The notes under the pieces: model-generated
What the model was told of the DNA's origin: nothing
The model's database searches: none
The model's input: the letters and a program-made list of their open reading frames with translations, nothing else
From: Chloroflexota bacterium
GTDB lineage: Bacteria > Chloroflexota > Dehalococcoidia > Lucifugimonadales > UBA3495
Direction: 5' to 3'
NCBI GenBank assembly: GCA_009840175.1
Contig: VXOI01000175.1
Location: 1 to 35,435, forward strand
Length of the DNA: 35,435 nucleotides
In this document: in pieces, positions 22,951 through 30,261 of the stretch
Position numbering within the stretch: position 1 is the stretch's first letter
Layout: each line of letters opens with the position of its first letter
Translations under genes and position numbers: made by a program

Positions 22951-23912
22951 ATAGCCATGAACAGGATAAGAGCGGAGCTTATGACCACTGCGCTTTCGAT
23001 GAGGGCGACGCCGATGTTGTGGCCGCTGCCTATGACCTGGGATACCCGCACCGTGGGCAGTAGCACGAAGTCCACTAGCAGCCGCATCACGTAGAGCAGA
23101 GCAAAGCCCAGCACCCCGAAGACCAGGAAGGACGCGATGCTCTCCCCCCAGCCGAAGAAGGAGCCGAACACTGCCTTGAACATCACCAGCCCGATGGCTA
23201 TCAGGTTGCCGCCTAGGGCGATGCCCGCCGCCGGGTTGTCGCGCTCGATTTCGTCGTGGATGTTGAAAGGCGTGGTGAACTCGTAGAACAGGGCGAAGGC
23301 AATCAGCAGGACCAACCCCATGCCGAAGAAGGCCAGGGTCACCAGGATTGCGTCCAGCTCGCCGTAGCCGGTATTGCCGCCCAGCGGGTTGACGATGAGC
23401 GAATTGGAATCGCCGGACACCGAGCCCGCAATCAGCAGGCCGGTGGCGACGTACATCCCGAACTCCGCAGCCCCGGCCCCGACATTTTGGTCTTCCACCA
23501 CTTCCTTTTCCAGTTGGAACTTGTACAGGATCAGACGGTCGAACAGCACCCGCACCAGGTTCAGCGCCACGATTCCGCCCAGCGAGTACAGGAACACCCG
23601 AAGAACTTGCTCGCCCAGCTCCCGGTTGAAGCCGAAGCCGCCCGCCCCTGATATGTCGGACAACGACGCCCATCCGCCGGTGGGCGTCTGCCACAACGCC
23701 CCGAGGAAAATCAGGATGATGGCGATGAAGTAGCCGCTGAGCCGCAACGCCATGGCCAGGTTGCCCTTGTCCGCCACTTCCTCGTCCACCCGGTAGTGAC
23801 GGGTCACGACGTCCTTGGCGAACTTTGCCAGGGCCAGCACGATCAGCCCCTCGACGACGAACACCAGCCCACGCGGGAAGGCTTGCAGCGAGTCTATGAA
23901 TGATTCAATCAT
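22947..23912 (-). CDS. double DUF350 membrane protein
   Basis: 321 aa with about eight TM helices arranged as two four-helix units, for example LVFVVEGLIVLALAKFAKD and LSGYFIAIILIFLGALW in the first, and NLIAIGLVMFKAVFG and ESAVVISSALILFMAI in the second. The repeat pattern matches tandem DUF350 (UPF0719, YjfL-like). These proteins are typical companions of PspA and DUF4178. CGAGGAATA precedes ATG 23912, 21 nt from the stop of the DUF4178 gene, so the two minus-strand genes form an operon. The 3' end overlaps the convergent unknown gene by four bases. Transport or membrane-sensing roles have been proposed for such proteins, without a settled function. Confidence 0.82.
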   Translation of the reverse strand: MIESFIDSLQAFPRGLVFVVEGLIVLALAKFAKDVVTRHYRVDEEVADKGNLAMALRLSGYFIAIILIFLGALWQTPTGGWASLSDISGAGGFGFNRELGEQVLRVFLYSLGGIVALNLVRVLFDRLILYKFQLEKEVVEDQNVGAGAAEFGMYVATGLLIAGSVSGDSNSLIVNPLGGNTGYGELDAILVTLAFFGMGLVLLIAFALFYEFTTPFNIHDEIERDNPAAGIALGGNLIAIGLVMFKAVFGSFFGWGESIASFLVFGVLGFALLYVMRLLVDFVLLPTVRVSQVIGSGHNIGVALIESAVVISSALILFMAI

Positions 23913-23933
23913 TATTCCTCGGGCTGGGATGTC

Positions 23934-24521
23934 TCAGGAGCCGGGGCGGCTGCCCTTGTAAAGGGTGATGCCGTCTGGAGAAATAACCTCGCTGAAAACC
24001 GTCTCGAAGGGACGCCCCTCCCCTTTGGTGATGGACAGGGTGTGGTCGCCCTCTTCGTTGAGGAAGTCCCACTGGTAGAAGCTCTCCCCCGGCCCGCGGC
24101 AGTCGCGGTAGAAGGTGACCTCGGAACTGGTGCGGTAGCGGTAATTGTCCCCTTCTATTTCCACGTAGTTATCTATGGAGTGCTCTTCATCGAGCTGGAT
24201 GAGGTCGTCTTCACTGAGGCCGGTGACGCCGAGGCCTGTCGGCCCTTCGTCCGGTGTCATGGTTACGAAGAGATCTGCGCCGTCGGTCCAGTCAATCCAG
24301 ATGCGGGTATCGCCGTCCACGCACAGCAGTTCATACCAGGTGTCCGAGGGGCTGACGTAACGGTGGATGCGCTCTATGTAGAAGTGACGGTACTCGTACT
24401 CCAGCAACATTCCGGCGAACATCAGCACGTCGCCCACCCGCGCCGCGCGGATGCTCTCGTCGGGTGGCGGCCCGGCGGGTTCCCGACGCTTCTTTCCCCG
24501 GCCAAACAGCGAGCGCAGCAT
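23934..24521 (-). CDS. DUF4178 protein (YjfK-like)
   Basis: 195 aa. A short basic N-terminus is followed by the beta-rich DUF4178 pattern: VGDVLMFAGMLLEYEYRHFY, WYELLCVDGDTRIWIDWTDG and, later, YRTSSEVTFYRDC with FYQWDFLNEEG. The start is ATG 24521, 4 nt after AGGAGGGG; an ATG nine codons upstream lies inside repeat DNA. First gene of the DUF4178-DUF350 operon, divergent from the small membrane protein and PspA across 290 nt filled with two repeats. Probably a cytoplasmic adaptor acting with the DUF350 protein; the molecular role is not known. Confidence 0.78.
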   Translation of the reverse strand: MLRSLFGRGKKRREPAGPPPDESIRAARVGDVLMFAGMLLEYEYRHFYIERIHRYVSPSDTWYELLCVDGDTRIWIDWTDGADLFVTMTPDEGPTGLGVTGLSEDDLIQLDEEHSIDNYVEIEGDNYRYRTSSEVTFYRDCRGPGESFYQWDFLNEEGDHTLSITKGEGRPFETVFSEVISPDGITLYKGSRPGS

Positions 24522-24525
24522 ACCC

Positions 24526-24572
24526 CTCCTGAGGCTTGTCGAATTCACCCTGAGCTTGTCGAAGGACTCAGG
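24526..24572. repeat. family C repeat, double copy
   Basis: CCTGAGGCTTGTCGAATTC and CCTGAGCTTGTCGAAGGA in tandem, closed by CTCAGG. It supplies the 5' leader of the DUF4178 gene and part of its RBS context. Confidence 0.85.
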
Positions 24573-24635
24573 CGGTCATTCGCGACCGCGAATTGAGTGT
24601 ACTCAGGCCGGGGATACAGGTCAATCTGGCGGCCG

Positions 24636-24729
24636 TTGTCTGAATCAGGATTTTCAGGATGGTAGGATTGGCAGGATATTCTCCCTCATCGTGTTCATCC
24701 TTTAATCCTGTAAATCCTGATTCAGACAA
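24636..24729. repeat. 94-bp terminal inverted repeat element (family F)
   Basis: Ends TTGTCTGAATCAGGATTT and AAATCCTGATTCAGACAA are perfectly complementary over 18 bp. Same size and outer bases (GTCTGAA) as the element at 9421. It sits in the divergent promoter region of the Psp locus. Confidence 0.87.
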
Positions 24730-24811
24730 ATTTGCGCTGGTTGCGGGAATAGGCGGAATTAGACTATGCTGGAACACAATAACCCAGCGCTGAATGTCTA
24801 AGGAGCCGATA

Positions 24812-25000
24812 ATGAACTCCGGGCTGTTATTGTTGGTCGGGATAGTTCTGTTGCTTCTGGGACTCGCCATGCTGGCCGGATGGTTCGACTGGCTGCTCCG
24901 GGTGGGGGGAGTTATCCTGGTTGTCATAGGCGTCATCGGCATCATTATCGGGCTGGTAAACGTGTTCGGCGGCAGGAATCGCAGTACGGGCCGCTTCTGA
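24812..25000 (+). CDS. small two-TM membrane protein
   Basis: 62 aa, almost entirely two hydrophobic helices (LLLLVGIVLLLLGLAMLAGW and VGGVILVVIGVIGIIIGLVN) joined by FDWLLR, then a polar tail GGRNRSTGRF. AGGAG seven bases before ATG 24812 decides the start over an in-frame ATG at 24794. It is 76 nt upstream of pspA on the same strand, with a palindrome between. Small integral membrane proteins commonly accompany PspA as membrane tethers or sensors (PspB/PspG analogues), but there is no visible homology to those. Confidence 0.72.
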   Translation: MNSGLLLLVGIVLLLLGLAMLAGWFDWLLRVGGVILVVIGVIGIIIGLVNVFGGRNRSTGRF

Positions 25001-25018
25001 CCCGCGCTTGGAGGAACT

Positions 25019-25051
25019 CCCTCACCCTGACCCTCTCCCAGGGAGAGAGGG
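25019..25051. repeat. family B palindrome upstream of pspA
   Basis: CCCTCACCCTGACCCTCTCC followed by CAGGGAGAGAGG, 26 nt before the pspA start. It could form a hairpin in the leader between the small membrane gene and pspA. Confidence 0.87.
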
Positions 25052-25076
25052 AACTGCTAATCAGGAGGGACGCATC

Positions 25077-25787
25077 ATGGGGATGCTCTCACGGATGTCC
25101 ACCATCGTTAAATCCAAGATGAACCGCATTCTGGACAATGCGGAAGACCCTCGGGAAACGCTGGACTATTCCTACGAGAAGCAGCTTGAGATGCTGCGCA
25201 ACGTGAAGCGCGGCGTCGTCGAGATGGTGGCGGCCAAGCGGCAGATACAGCAGCAGGCCGACAAGGTGCGGGAGAACATAGACCGTCTGGACCGCCAGTC
25301 CGAGCAGGCCCTGGACGCCGGTCGCGAAGACCTGGCCCTGCTGGCTCTGGAGCGCAAGCACGCCGCCGTGCTGGAGCTGGAGGGGCTGGATGAGCAGATT
25401 GCCGGCATGGAGCTGGAGCAGGAGAAGCTCACCCAGGCCGAGCAGCGGCTCTCCGCCAAGGTGTCCGCGTTCCGAAGCAAGAAGGAAGTCATCAAGGCCC
25501 AGTACACCGCCGCCCAGGCCCAGGTGCGCATCGGCTCGGCCCTTTCCGGCATCTCAGAGGAGATGGGCGATGTCGGCCTCGCCGTTGAGCGGGCGGAGAC
25601 CAAGACCGAGAATATGCGGGCCCGCGCCAGCGCCATTGACGAACTGGCCAACGCTGGGGTGCTGGAAGACTTCACCGGCAACAGCAAAGACGACATAACC
25701 CGCGAGCTGGAGAAGATGTCGGTCAGCTCCAGCGCCGAGAGCGAACTGGCCGCCCTGAAAGCCCGCCGCGCCGGGGGACAGCAGTGA
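25077..25787 (+). CDS. pspA: PspA/IM30 family protein
   Basis: 236 aa ESCRT-III-like membrane-remodelling protein. It has the N-terminal amphipathic segment (GMLSRMSTIVKSKMNRIL), the family motif NAEDPRETLDYSYEKQ, a long coiled coil (residues 40-165) and a C-terminal helix. It binds damaged or stressed inner membrane from the cytoplasm and blocks proton leakage (family knowledge). AGGAGGGACG precedes ATG 25077; longer readings would translate the palindrome. Its stop overlaps the next start in GTGA, so PspA and PspAA are translationally coupled. Confidence 0.93.
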   Translation: MGMLSRMSTIVKSKMNRILDNAEDPRETLDYSYEKQLEMLRNVKRGVVEMVAAKRQIQQQADKVRENIDRLDRQSEQALDAGREDLALLALERKHAAVLELEGLDEQIAGMELEQEKLTQAEQRLSAKVSAFRSKKEVIKAQYTAAQAQVRIGSALSGISEEMGDVGLAVERAETKTENMRARASAIDELANAGVLEDFTGNSKDDITRELEKMSVSSSAESELAALKARRAGGQQ

Positions 25788-26062
25788 TAGTCCGCATCAG
25801 TTCCGAGGGGCAGTACAACCTCCCCGGCTCCCACATAGACCGGCTCAACGAGATTGACAACGCGCTGGTCGAGGCGGTGGAAGCCGAGGACCAGCCCGCT
25901 TTCGAGACGCTGCTCAAGCGGATGCTGGACCTGGTGCGGGAACACGGAGAACCCGTTCCGGTGGACGAACTTCTGGAATCTGACCTCATCCTCCCCGAAC
26001 CCGACCTGACCCTCCGCGAAGCCGAGGAACTCTTCGTAGGCGAGGGCCTCCTGCCGGGGTAG
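25784..26062 (+). CDS. PspA-associated protein PspAA
   Basis: 92 aa. It starts at GTG 25784 (IVRISSEGQYNLPGSHIDRL), which is the typical PspAA opening, continues with an acidic helical domain and ends LTLREAEELFVGEGLLPG. PspAA proteins are encoded immediately after pspA in Actinobacteria, Chloroflexi and archaea, and probably regulate it or adapt it to client proteins. The 4-nt overlap with pspA supports a fixed stoichiometry. After it come about 120 nt of repeat DNA and the convergent Zn-ribbon gene. Confidence 0.88.
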   Translation: MIVRISSEGQYNLPGSHIDRLNEIDNALVEAVEAEDQPAFETLLKRMLDLVREHGEPVPVDELLESDLILPEPDLTLREAEELFVGEGLLPG

Positions 26063-26108
26063 GGGCGAAGGGTTGCCTGCTTCAGAGTGGTAGCCCTTAC
26101 CAGCATTT

Positions 26109-26163
26109 CACCCTCACTCCAACCTTCTCCCTCTCTTCGACAAGCTCCGGGTGAGAGGGAGAA
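26109..26163. repeat. composite repeat: family C core nested in a family B palindrome
   Basis: The arms TTCTCCCTCTC (26125-26135) and GAGAGGGAGAA (26153-26163) are perfectly complementary. The 17-nt loop TTCGACAAGCTCCGGGT is the family C core. The usual family B lead-in (CCCTCACTCCAACC) precedes it. Confidence 0.88.
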
Positions 26164-26181
26164 CCAAAGGGTTGAATCCAC

Positions 26182-26589
26182 CTACGCAGCCGGGCGGAAG
26201 TAGGGCACGCTTATCTGGTCGGTGGCACGCTCGAAGGTTACTTCGACAGGCATACCGATGGTGACGTCGCTGGGGTTGCATTCCACGATGTTGGTGAACA
26301 TTCGCACGCCCTCTTCCAGCTCCACGAGGGCGAGGACGTAGGGGCCCTGGTCGAAGCCGGTGGTGCGGTTCTGGTAGGTTACGGTGTAGGTCCAGACGGT
26401 GCCTTTGCCGCTGGCCTGTACCCAATTCGGCTGTTCAGTCCAGCAGTGGGAGCAGATGCCCCGGGGGTAGAACTGGTACTCGTCGCACTTGTCGCAGTGC
26501 TGAATGAGCAGTTGGCCGCGGCGGCAGGCGTCCCAGTAGGCGCGGGTCTCGCCGACCACGGTGGGCAGGGGCTTGTTCCATTCGGGCAT
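26182..26589 (-). CDS. Zn-ribbon/OB-fold protein (DUF35, ChsH2-like)
   Basis: 135 aa. The rubredoxin-like Zn ribbon has C32-DK-C35 and C46-SH-C49; the remainder is a DUF35 OB-fold (GTVWTYTVTYQNRTTGFDQG, MPVEVTFERA). Such proteins bind acyl-CoA and act as obligate partners of thiolase-like enzymes or of MaoC hydratases. The likely partner is the thiolase-like gene immediately upstream on the same strand. It starts at ATG 26589 after AAGGAGAG. The 86-nt gap holds a family B palindrome. Confidence 0.88.
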   Translation of the reverse strand: MPEWNKPLPTVVGETRAYWDACRRGQLLIQHCDKCDEYQFYPRGICSHCWTEQPNWVQASGKGTVWTYTVTYQNRTTGFDQGPYVLALVELEEGVRMFTNIVECNPSDVTIGMPVEVTFERATDQISVPYFRPAA

Positions 26590-26626
26590 TGTTAGCCTCT
26601 CCTTAGAAGGTGTGGGACAAGAGTTT

Positions 26627-26662
26627 TCACCCTCACCCTAACCCTCTCCCTCAAGGGAGAGG
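26627..26662. repeat. family B palindrome between thiolase and Zn-ribbon genes
   Basis: CCCTCACCCTAACCCTCTCC followed by CTCAAGGGAGAGGG. Potential hairpin within an operon spacer. Confidence 0.9.
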
Positions 26663-26675
26663 GAATTGCTGGCCG

Positions 26676-27857
26676 TTAGTCCCTCCCCAATATGACGGTG
26701 CCACCGCTGTGGCGGGAGCCCAGCGCGCCGCCGGTGCCGTGGCACAGGGCAATCTTGCAGTCGGGCACCTGGCGCGGGGTACCCTCGAACTGGTGGCGGA
26801 GCTGGCGGGTGGCCTCCATCAGCAGGAAGATGCCGCGCATCCCCGGATGGTTGGACGACAGCCCGCCGCCGTCGGTGTTGATGGGCAGCTTGCCGCCAAT
26901 CTTCAGCGCGCCGTTGCTGACGAACTGGCCGCCCTCGCCCTTCTCGCAGAAGCCGAGGTCTTCCAGCGTTTCCAGCACAGTGACGGTGAAGGAATCGTAG
27001 ATCATTGCCATGTCTATGTCGTCGTGGGTGACGCCAGACCCGGCGAAGGCCGGTTCGTGGCTCTGCTTGGCGGCGATGTAGATGAGGTCGCGCTTGCCCG
27101 CGCCTTGATGGGCCACCGCCTCGCCGGTGCCCAGCACCCATACCGGGGTGTGGCGACAGTTGCGGGCTACTTCGGGAGAGGCGACGACGACCGCGCCGCC
27201 GCCGTCCGTGATGACGCAGCAGTCGTTCAGGCGCAGGGGTGACGAGATGACACGGGAGCGCATCACGTCCGCGACGGTTATCTCGTCGCGGAACAGGGCC
27301 TCGGGGTTCATCGAAGCGTGGTGACGCACGGCCACGGCAATCTCTGCCAGTTGCTCGAGCGTGGTGCCGTAGAGGTGCATATGCCGCTGGGCAATCATGG
27401 CGTAGAGGCCGACGGTGGTGAGACCGTACAACTCCTCGAAGCTGTCGGGCGATGGGTCGAGGCGCGGGTGCCCGAAGCGTCCAACGCCGCCGGTGCCCAC
27501 AGACACGCCGCCGGAGCGGGCCAGAGTGGCGTAGGTGATGACGGCGACGTTGATGCGCCCGGCGTGGATGGCGTTGAGGGCGTGGGCCAGGTGAAACTCG
27601 AAGGAGCCGCCGCCGACGGTGGTGTTGTCCACGTGCTTGGGGTACATATTCAGGTAGTCGGCGAGGTTCAGGCCGCTGTTGCGCACCGACATGGACGCGG
27701 TGAACAGACCGTCAACGTCGGACTTGGATAGCCCGGCGTCCTCCAGCGCCTTGATGATGCTCTCGCCCTGAATCTGGAGCTCGCTCTTGTCGGGAGCGTA
27801 GCGGGTGACGTGTTCGTGGACGCCGACGATGGCGGCGGCCCGTCTGAGGTCAACCAT
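26676..27857 (-). CDS. thiolase-like protein lacking the N-terminal nucleophilic Cys
   Basis: 393 aa thiolase fold related to SCP2/lipid-transfer thiolases. Recognisable segments are VDGLFTAS, TTVGGGSFEFHLAHALNAIH, DGGGAVVVAS, IYDSFTVTVLETLEDLGFCE, NTDGGGLSSNHPGMRG and a C-terminal CHGTGGALGSRHSGGTVILG. No Cys occurs in roughly the first 210 residues, so the acyl-accepting Cys (normally about 85-100) is absent. The C-terminal Cys-His region is kept. With a DUF35 partner, an Ltp2-type retro-aldolase on a CoA ester is more likely than a classical thiolase; this is inference. GGAGG precedes ATG 27857. Confidence 0.85.
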   Translation of the reverse strand: MVDLRRAAAIVGVHEHVTRYAPDKSELQIQGESIIKALEDAGLSKSDVDGLFTASMSVRNSGLNLADYLNMYPKHVDNTTVGGGSFEFHLAHALNAIHAGRINVAVITYATLARSGGVSVGTGGVGRFGHPRLDPSPDSFEELYGLTTVGLYAMIAQRHMHLYGTTLEQLAEIAVAVRHHASMNPEALFRDEITVADVMRSRVISSPLRLNDCCVITDGGGAVVVASPEVARNCRHTPVWVLGTGEAVAHQGAGKRDLIYIAAKQSHEPAFAGSGVTHDDIDMAMIYDSFTVTVLETLEDLGFCEKGEGGQFVSNGALKIGGKLPINTDGGGLSSNHPGMRGIFLLMEATRQLRHQFEGTPRQVPDCKIALCHGTGGALGSRHSGGTVILGRD

Positions 27858-27974
27858 GGGAAGGATACCTCCGGGAGTGGTTGGGGTGAGACTGCCAGTC
27901 TCAAAAGCGTGGAGCCATTATCACCGAGAGGCTACTGCAACACAAGGCTGGAGTCGAAGGGAGGTTGCTGTCAG

Positions 27975-28421
27975 TCACACCGCCGGAGAGTCCGACGCCC
28001 TTTCAGTCCGTTCCACGAAGGGGTTTATCACCCGAACTCCATCGTAGTCCTGCTGGTGGCTCATGTCTTCCGAGTAGACCGCGTCGCAACCCAACATCAT
28101 TGCAGCGGCCAGGATGGCGGCATCCCAGTAGGAGAGGCCGTAGCGGTCACAGAGTTCCGTGGCCCTATGAAAGACTTCAGTTGTGACTGGCTGCACCGGC
28201 ACTTCCGCGAACCGATCTATGAAATTGAGGGCTTCCTGGCGGCTCAGCCTGTTGGGGCGACGACTGCGGGTGGCTTGGTAGTAGAACTCTTGCAGGACTT
28301 GCACAGAGAGGACAAGGTTATCCCTGTCGGCGAGAACTTCAAGGGCCCGGTCTCGCTTGAGGGCATCTGCCGGATCTGGGCTTACGGCATAAATTAAGAT
28401 GTTGGTGTCAGCGAGACGCAC
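27975..28421 (-). CDS. vapC: VapC-type PIN-domain toxin
   Basis: 148 aa PIN RNase. Acidic residues of the Mg2+ site are visible in the first strand (LADTNILIY, D5), in LQEFYYQ, in SYWDAAILAAA and in VYSEDM. It starts at GTG 28421, overlapping the antitoxin gene by 14 nt, the usual antitoxin-toxin order. Expected to cleave RNA when released from the antitoxin; the target is not predictable. The thiolase gene lies downstream on the same strand after 117 nt without visible genes. Confidence 0.88.
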   Translation of the reverse strand: MRLADTNILIYAVSPDPADALKRDRALEVLADRDNLVLSVQVLQEFYYQATRSRRPNRLSRQEALNFIDRFAEVPVQPVTTEVFHRATELCDRYGLSYWDAAILAAAMMLGCDAVYSEDMSHQQDYDGVRVINPFVERTERASDSPAV

Positions 28422-28680
28422 CGCGCTGATACATCTCCTCTCTGGTCAGTCTGTCGGAAGCTGAAATCCCTATTCCCTTCCGCTTAAATTCCTCTGTTAT
28501 CTCCATCAGCTCTCGCCGGTGCTTTTCGCTTTTAGTTTCCCTCTTAGATTCAGGAGGACTTTGCAGCAGGGCAGTCAACAACTCTCTCATCATCGCAGAA
28601 ACCGTGGTACCTGTTTCGGCGGCTCTTATCCTTGCCAGTCTATGGGTCTCGTCGTCGACCGTTACGCTGATTGTTTTCAT
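28408..28680 (-). CDS. vapB: VapB-type antitoxin
   Basis: 90 aa. The N-terminus MKTISVTVDDETHRLARIRA followed by AETGTTVSAMMRELL is a ribbon-helix-helix DNA-binding domain; the C-terminal tail EEMYQRGASR would wrap the toxin. ATG 28680 is preferred over ATG 28686 because GAGGATG gives correct spacing only to the former. It probably autoregulates through the inverted repeat at 28695-28714. Confidence 0.83.
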   Translation of the reverse strand: MKTISVTVDDETHRLARIRAAETGTTVSAMMRELLTALLQSPPESKRETKSEKHRRELMEITEEFKRKGIGISASDRLTREEMYQRGASR

Positions 28681-28694
28681 GGGCATCCTCGAGT

Positions 28695-28714
28695 AAATCA
28701 CTATTTTGTGATTT
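28695..28714. promoter_or_regulatory. candidate VapB operator
   Basis: Perfect inverted repeat AAATCAC-TATTTT-GTGATTT, 15 bp upstream of the antitoxin start. It is AT-rich and symmetric, as expected for a ribbon-helix-helix dimer site. It overlaps the region where the promoter should lie; TATATT (minus strand, near 28730) may be part of it. Confidence 0.55.
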
Positions 28715-28849
28715 TGTGTCCCTGCAATATACCCTGATGATGATGTTCACTCAAGGCCAATCGCCAGGGCTGCTATCTACGGCCATGCCGGCTTCACCCA
28801 GCTTGTTGACAGTTCGCCGTTACCGACGGATGCGCTGGTGTTGTATAGT

Positions 28850-28890
28850 ATCCACGTCAGTTCCAGAAACGGAAACATAGGAGAGGGGAG
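28850..28890 (+). promoter_or_regulatory. promoter and RBS of the F420 reductase gene
   Basis: TATAGT in the GTTGTATAGTATCC stretch is a clear -10, with TTACCG about 18 nt upstream as a weak -35. The leader ends with AGGAGAGGGGAG before ATG 28891. Confidence 0.45.
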
Positions 28891-29538
28891 ATGCTTGCGA
28901 TTCTTGGGGGAACCGGGCCGGAGGGCAAGGGGCTGGCGCTGCGGCTGGCTCTGGCCGGGGAAGAGGTGATGATTGGTTCGCGCAGTACGGAGCGGGGCGC
29001 GGCGGCGGCCGCGGAGATGGCCGAGGGCGCGCCGGGGGCCAGCATCTCAGGCGCCGACAACGCCGGGGCCGCAGCCGCGGGCGATGTGGTGTTCCTGGCC
29101 TTTCCCTACGAGGGGCAGCGTCCGGTGCTGGAGGAGCTGGCCGGTTCGCTGGACGGCAAGATCGTGGTCAGCGTCATCGCTCCCATGGCCTTCGAGCGGG
29201 GCAAGGGAGCCAGGGCCGTGGAGGTGGAGGCCGGGTCCGCCGCCGAGGAGGCGCAGGAGATTCTGCCGGGAGCGCAGGTGGTGGCCGCCTTCCAGAACGT
29301 CAGCGCCGAGGAGCTGATGGACCCACAGGTGGACATGGAGGGCGACGTGGTGGTCTGCTCGGACCACGCCGACGCCAAAAAGCTGGTGATGGGACTGGCG
29401 AACAAGATTCACAGCCTGCGCGGCATTGACGGCGGGGCGCTGGCCAACGCCAAGTATGTCGAGCAGGTAACGCCGATGCTGGTCAACATCAATCGCATTT
29501 ACAAGACCCACGCGAGCATCAAGATAACCGGGGTGTAA
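28891..29538 (+). CDS. npdG: NADPH-dependent F420 reductase
   Basis: 215 aa Rossmann protein. MLAILGGTGPEGKGLALRLA and the next MIGSRSTERG give the NADP-binding motif, with Ser/Arg for the 2'-phosphate. DVVFLAFPYEGQRPVLEEL and VVAAFQNVSAEELMD are typical of F420H2:NADP oxidoreductase, which exchanges hydride between NADPH and cofactor F420. Length matches archaeal and actinobacterial enzymes. It implies that the host makes or uses F420; no F420 biosynthesis gene is in the window. It has its own promoter and a strong RBS and is followed by repeats. Confidence 0.88.
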   Translation: MLAILGGTGPEGKGLALRLALAGEEVMIGSRSTERGAAAAAEMAEGAPGASISGADNAGAAAAGDVVFLAFPYEGQRPVLEELAGSLDGKIVVSVIAPMAFERGKGARAVEVEAGSAAEEAQEILPGAQVVAAFQNVSAEELMDPQVDMEGDVVVCSDHADAKKLVMGLANKIHSLRGIDGGALANAKYVEQVTPMLVNINRIYKTHASIKITGV

Positions 29539-29560
29539 TGAGGGTGGATGTCAATTAGGT

Positions 29561-29650
29561 TTTCACCCCCATCCTAACCTTCCGCCATCAAAGGGGAAGG
29601 GACTATTGAGGAACGCCCTCACCCTAACCCTCTCCCTCTGGGAGAGGGAA
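29561..29650. repeat. two family B palindromes in tandem
   Basis: A degenerate copy (29561-29605) is followed by a perfect one with core CCCTCTCCC, TCT, GGGAGAGGG at 29628-29648. They fill almost the whole gap between the F420 reductase and the next gene. Confidence 0.88.
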
Positions 29651-29666
29651 CCGTAAGGAGGAAAGT

Positions 29667-30209
29667 ATGCCGCGATTCCCCATCGACATTAACAGCGCCG
29701 AAGGGCAGGCCGCAGTCCAGGGCCAGTGGCGTTACGCCGAAGGATACATCCCCGGCGAAGCGAACTACGGACTTGGCGAGCGGGCCGAGGGTAGCCCCTG
29801 CCGTATGCCGGACTACGACGACTCGGGCTGGGAGGTCTGCGCGGACACCAGCGCATGGGCAAGGTTCGGCGGCGACTACGTAACCGGGTTCTCTTTCGTC
29901 TGGTACCGCATGACGCTCACCATCCCTGAAACGGTGGGCGGGCGCGACGTGCGTCGCACGCGGCTGCTATTCGAGACCTGCGTGGACGACTATGGCGAAG
30001 TATGGATTAACGGCGAGTGCAACCGGGAGCGGGGTACTGTCGAGGGATTCAACCGCCCACAGCGCGTTGAGGTCGCCAACAACCCCAACCCCGGCGACCA
30101 GTACACTATCGCCATCCTGGCCGCCAACGGGCCGTTGGGTGCTCCCGGCGGTGGCGTGTTCGTCCGCTACACCAACCTGAGCTTCGAATGGCGCGACGAC
30201 GATCCGTAG
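29667..30209 (+). CDS. jelly-roll (galactose-binding-like) single-domain protein
   Basis: 180 aa. The pattern GQWRYAEGYIPGEANYG, MPDYDDSGWEV, SFVWYRMTLTIPETV, LLFETCVDDYGEVWINGEC and a final beta strand VRYTNLSFEW resembles the sugar-binding beta-sandwich domain found at the N-terminus of family 2 glycoside hydrolases and attached to SMP-30-type lactonases. No catalytic domain and no signal peptide follow, so it is a stand-alone carbohydrate-binding-like domain. AGGAGG precedes ATG 29667. Ligand unknown. Confidence 0.65.
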   Translation: MPRFPIDINSAEGQAAVQGQWRYAEGYIPGEANYGLGERAEGSPCRMPDYDDSGWEVCADTSAWARFGGDYVTGFSFVWYRMTLTIPETVGGRDVRRTRLLFETCVDDYGEVWINGECNRERGTVEGFNRPQRVEVANNPNPGDQYTIAILAANGPLGAPGGGVFVRYTNLSFEWRDDDP

Positions 30210-30261
30210 GCTAAGGCGCTTCCTTGTTCTTGATGGGAGATTTGATTGGGAGGCGGCGCAA

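Noticed and set aside
27810-28397. Plus-strand frame across the thiolase start and vapC
   Set aside because: It overlaps a well-supported PIN-domain gene and the thiolase RBS and has no recognisable features.
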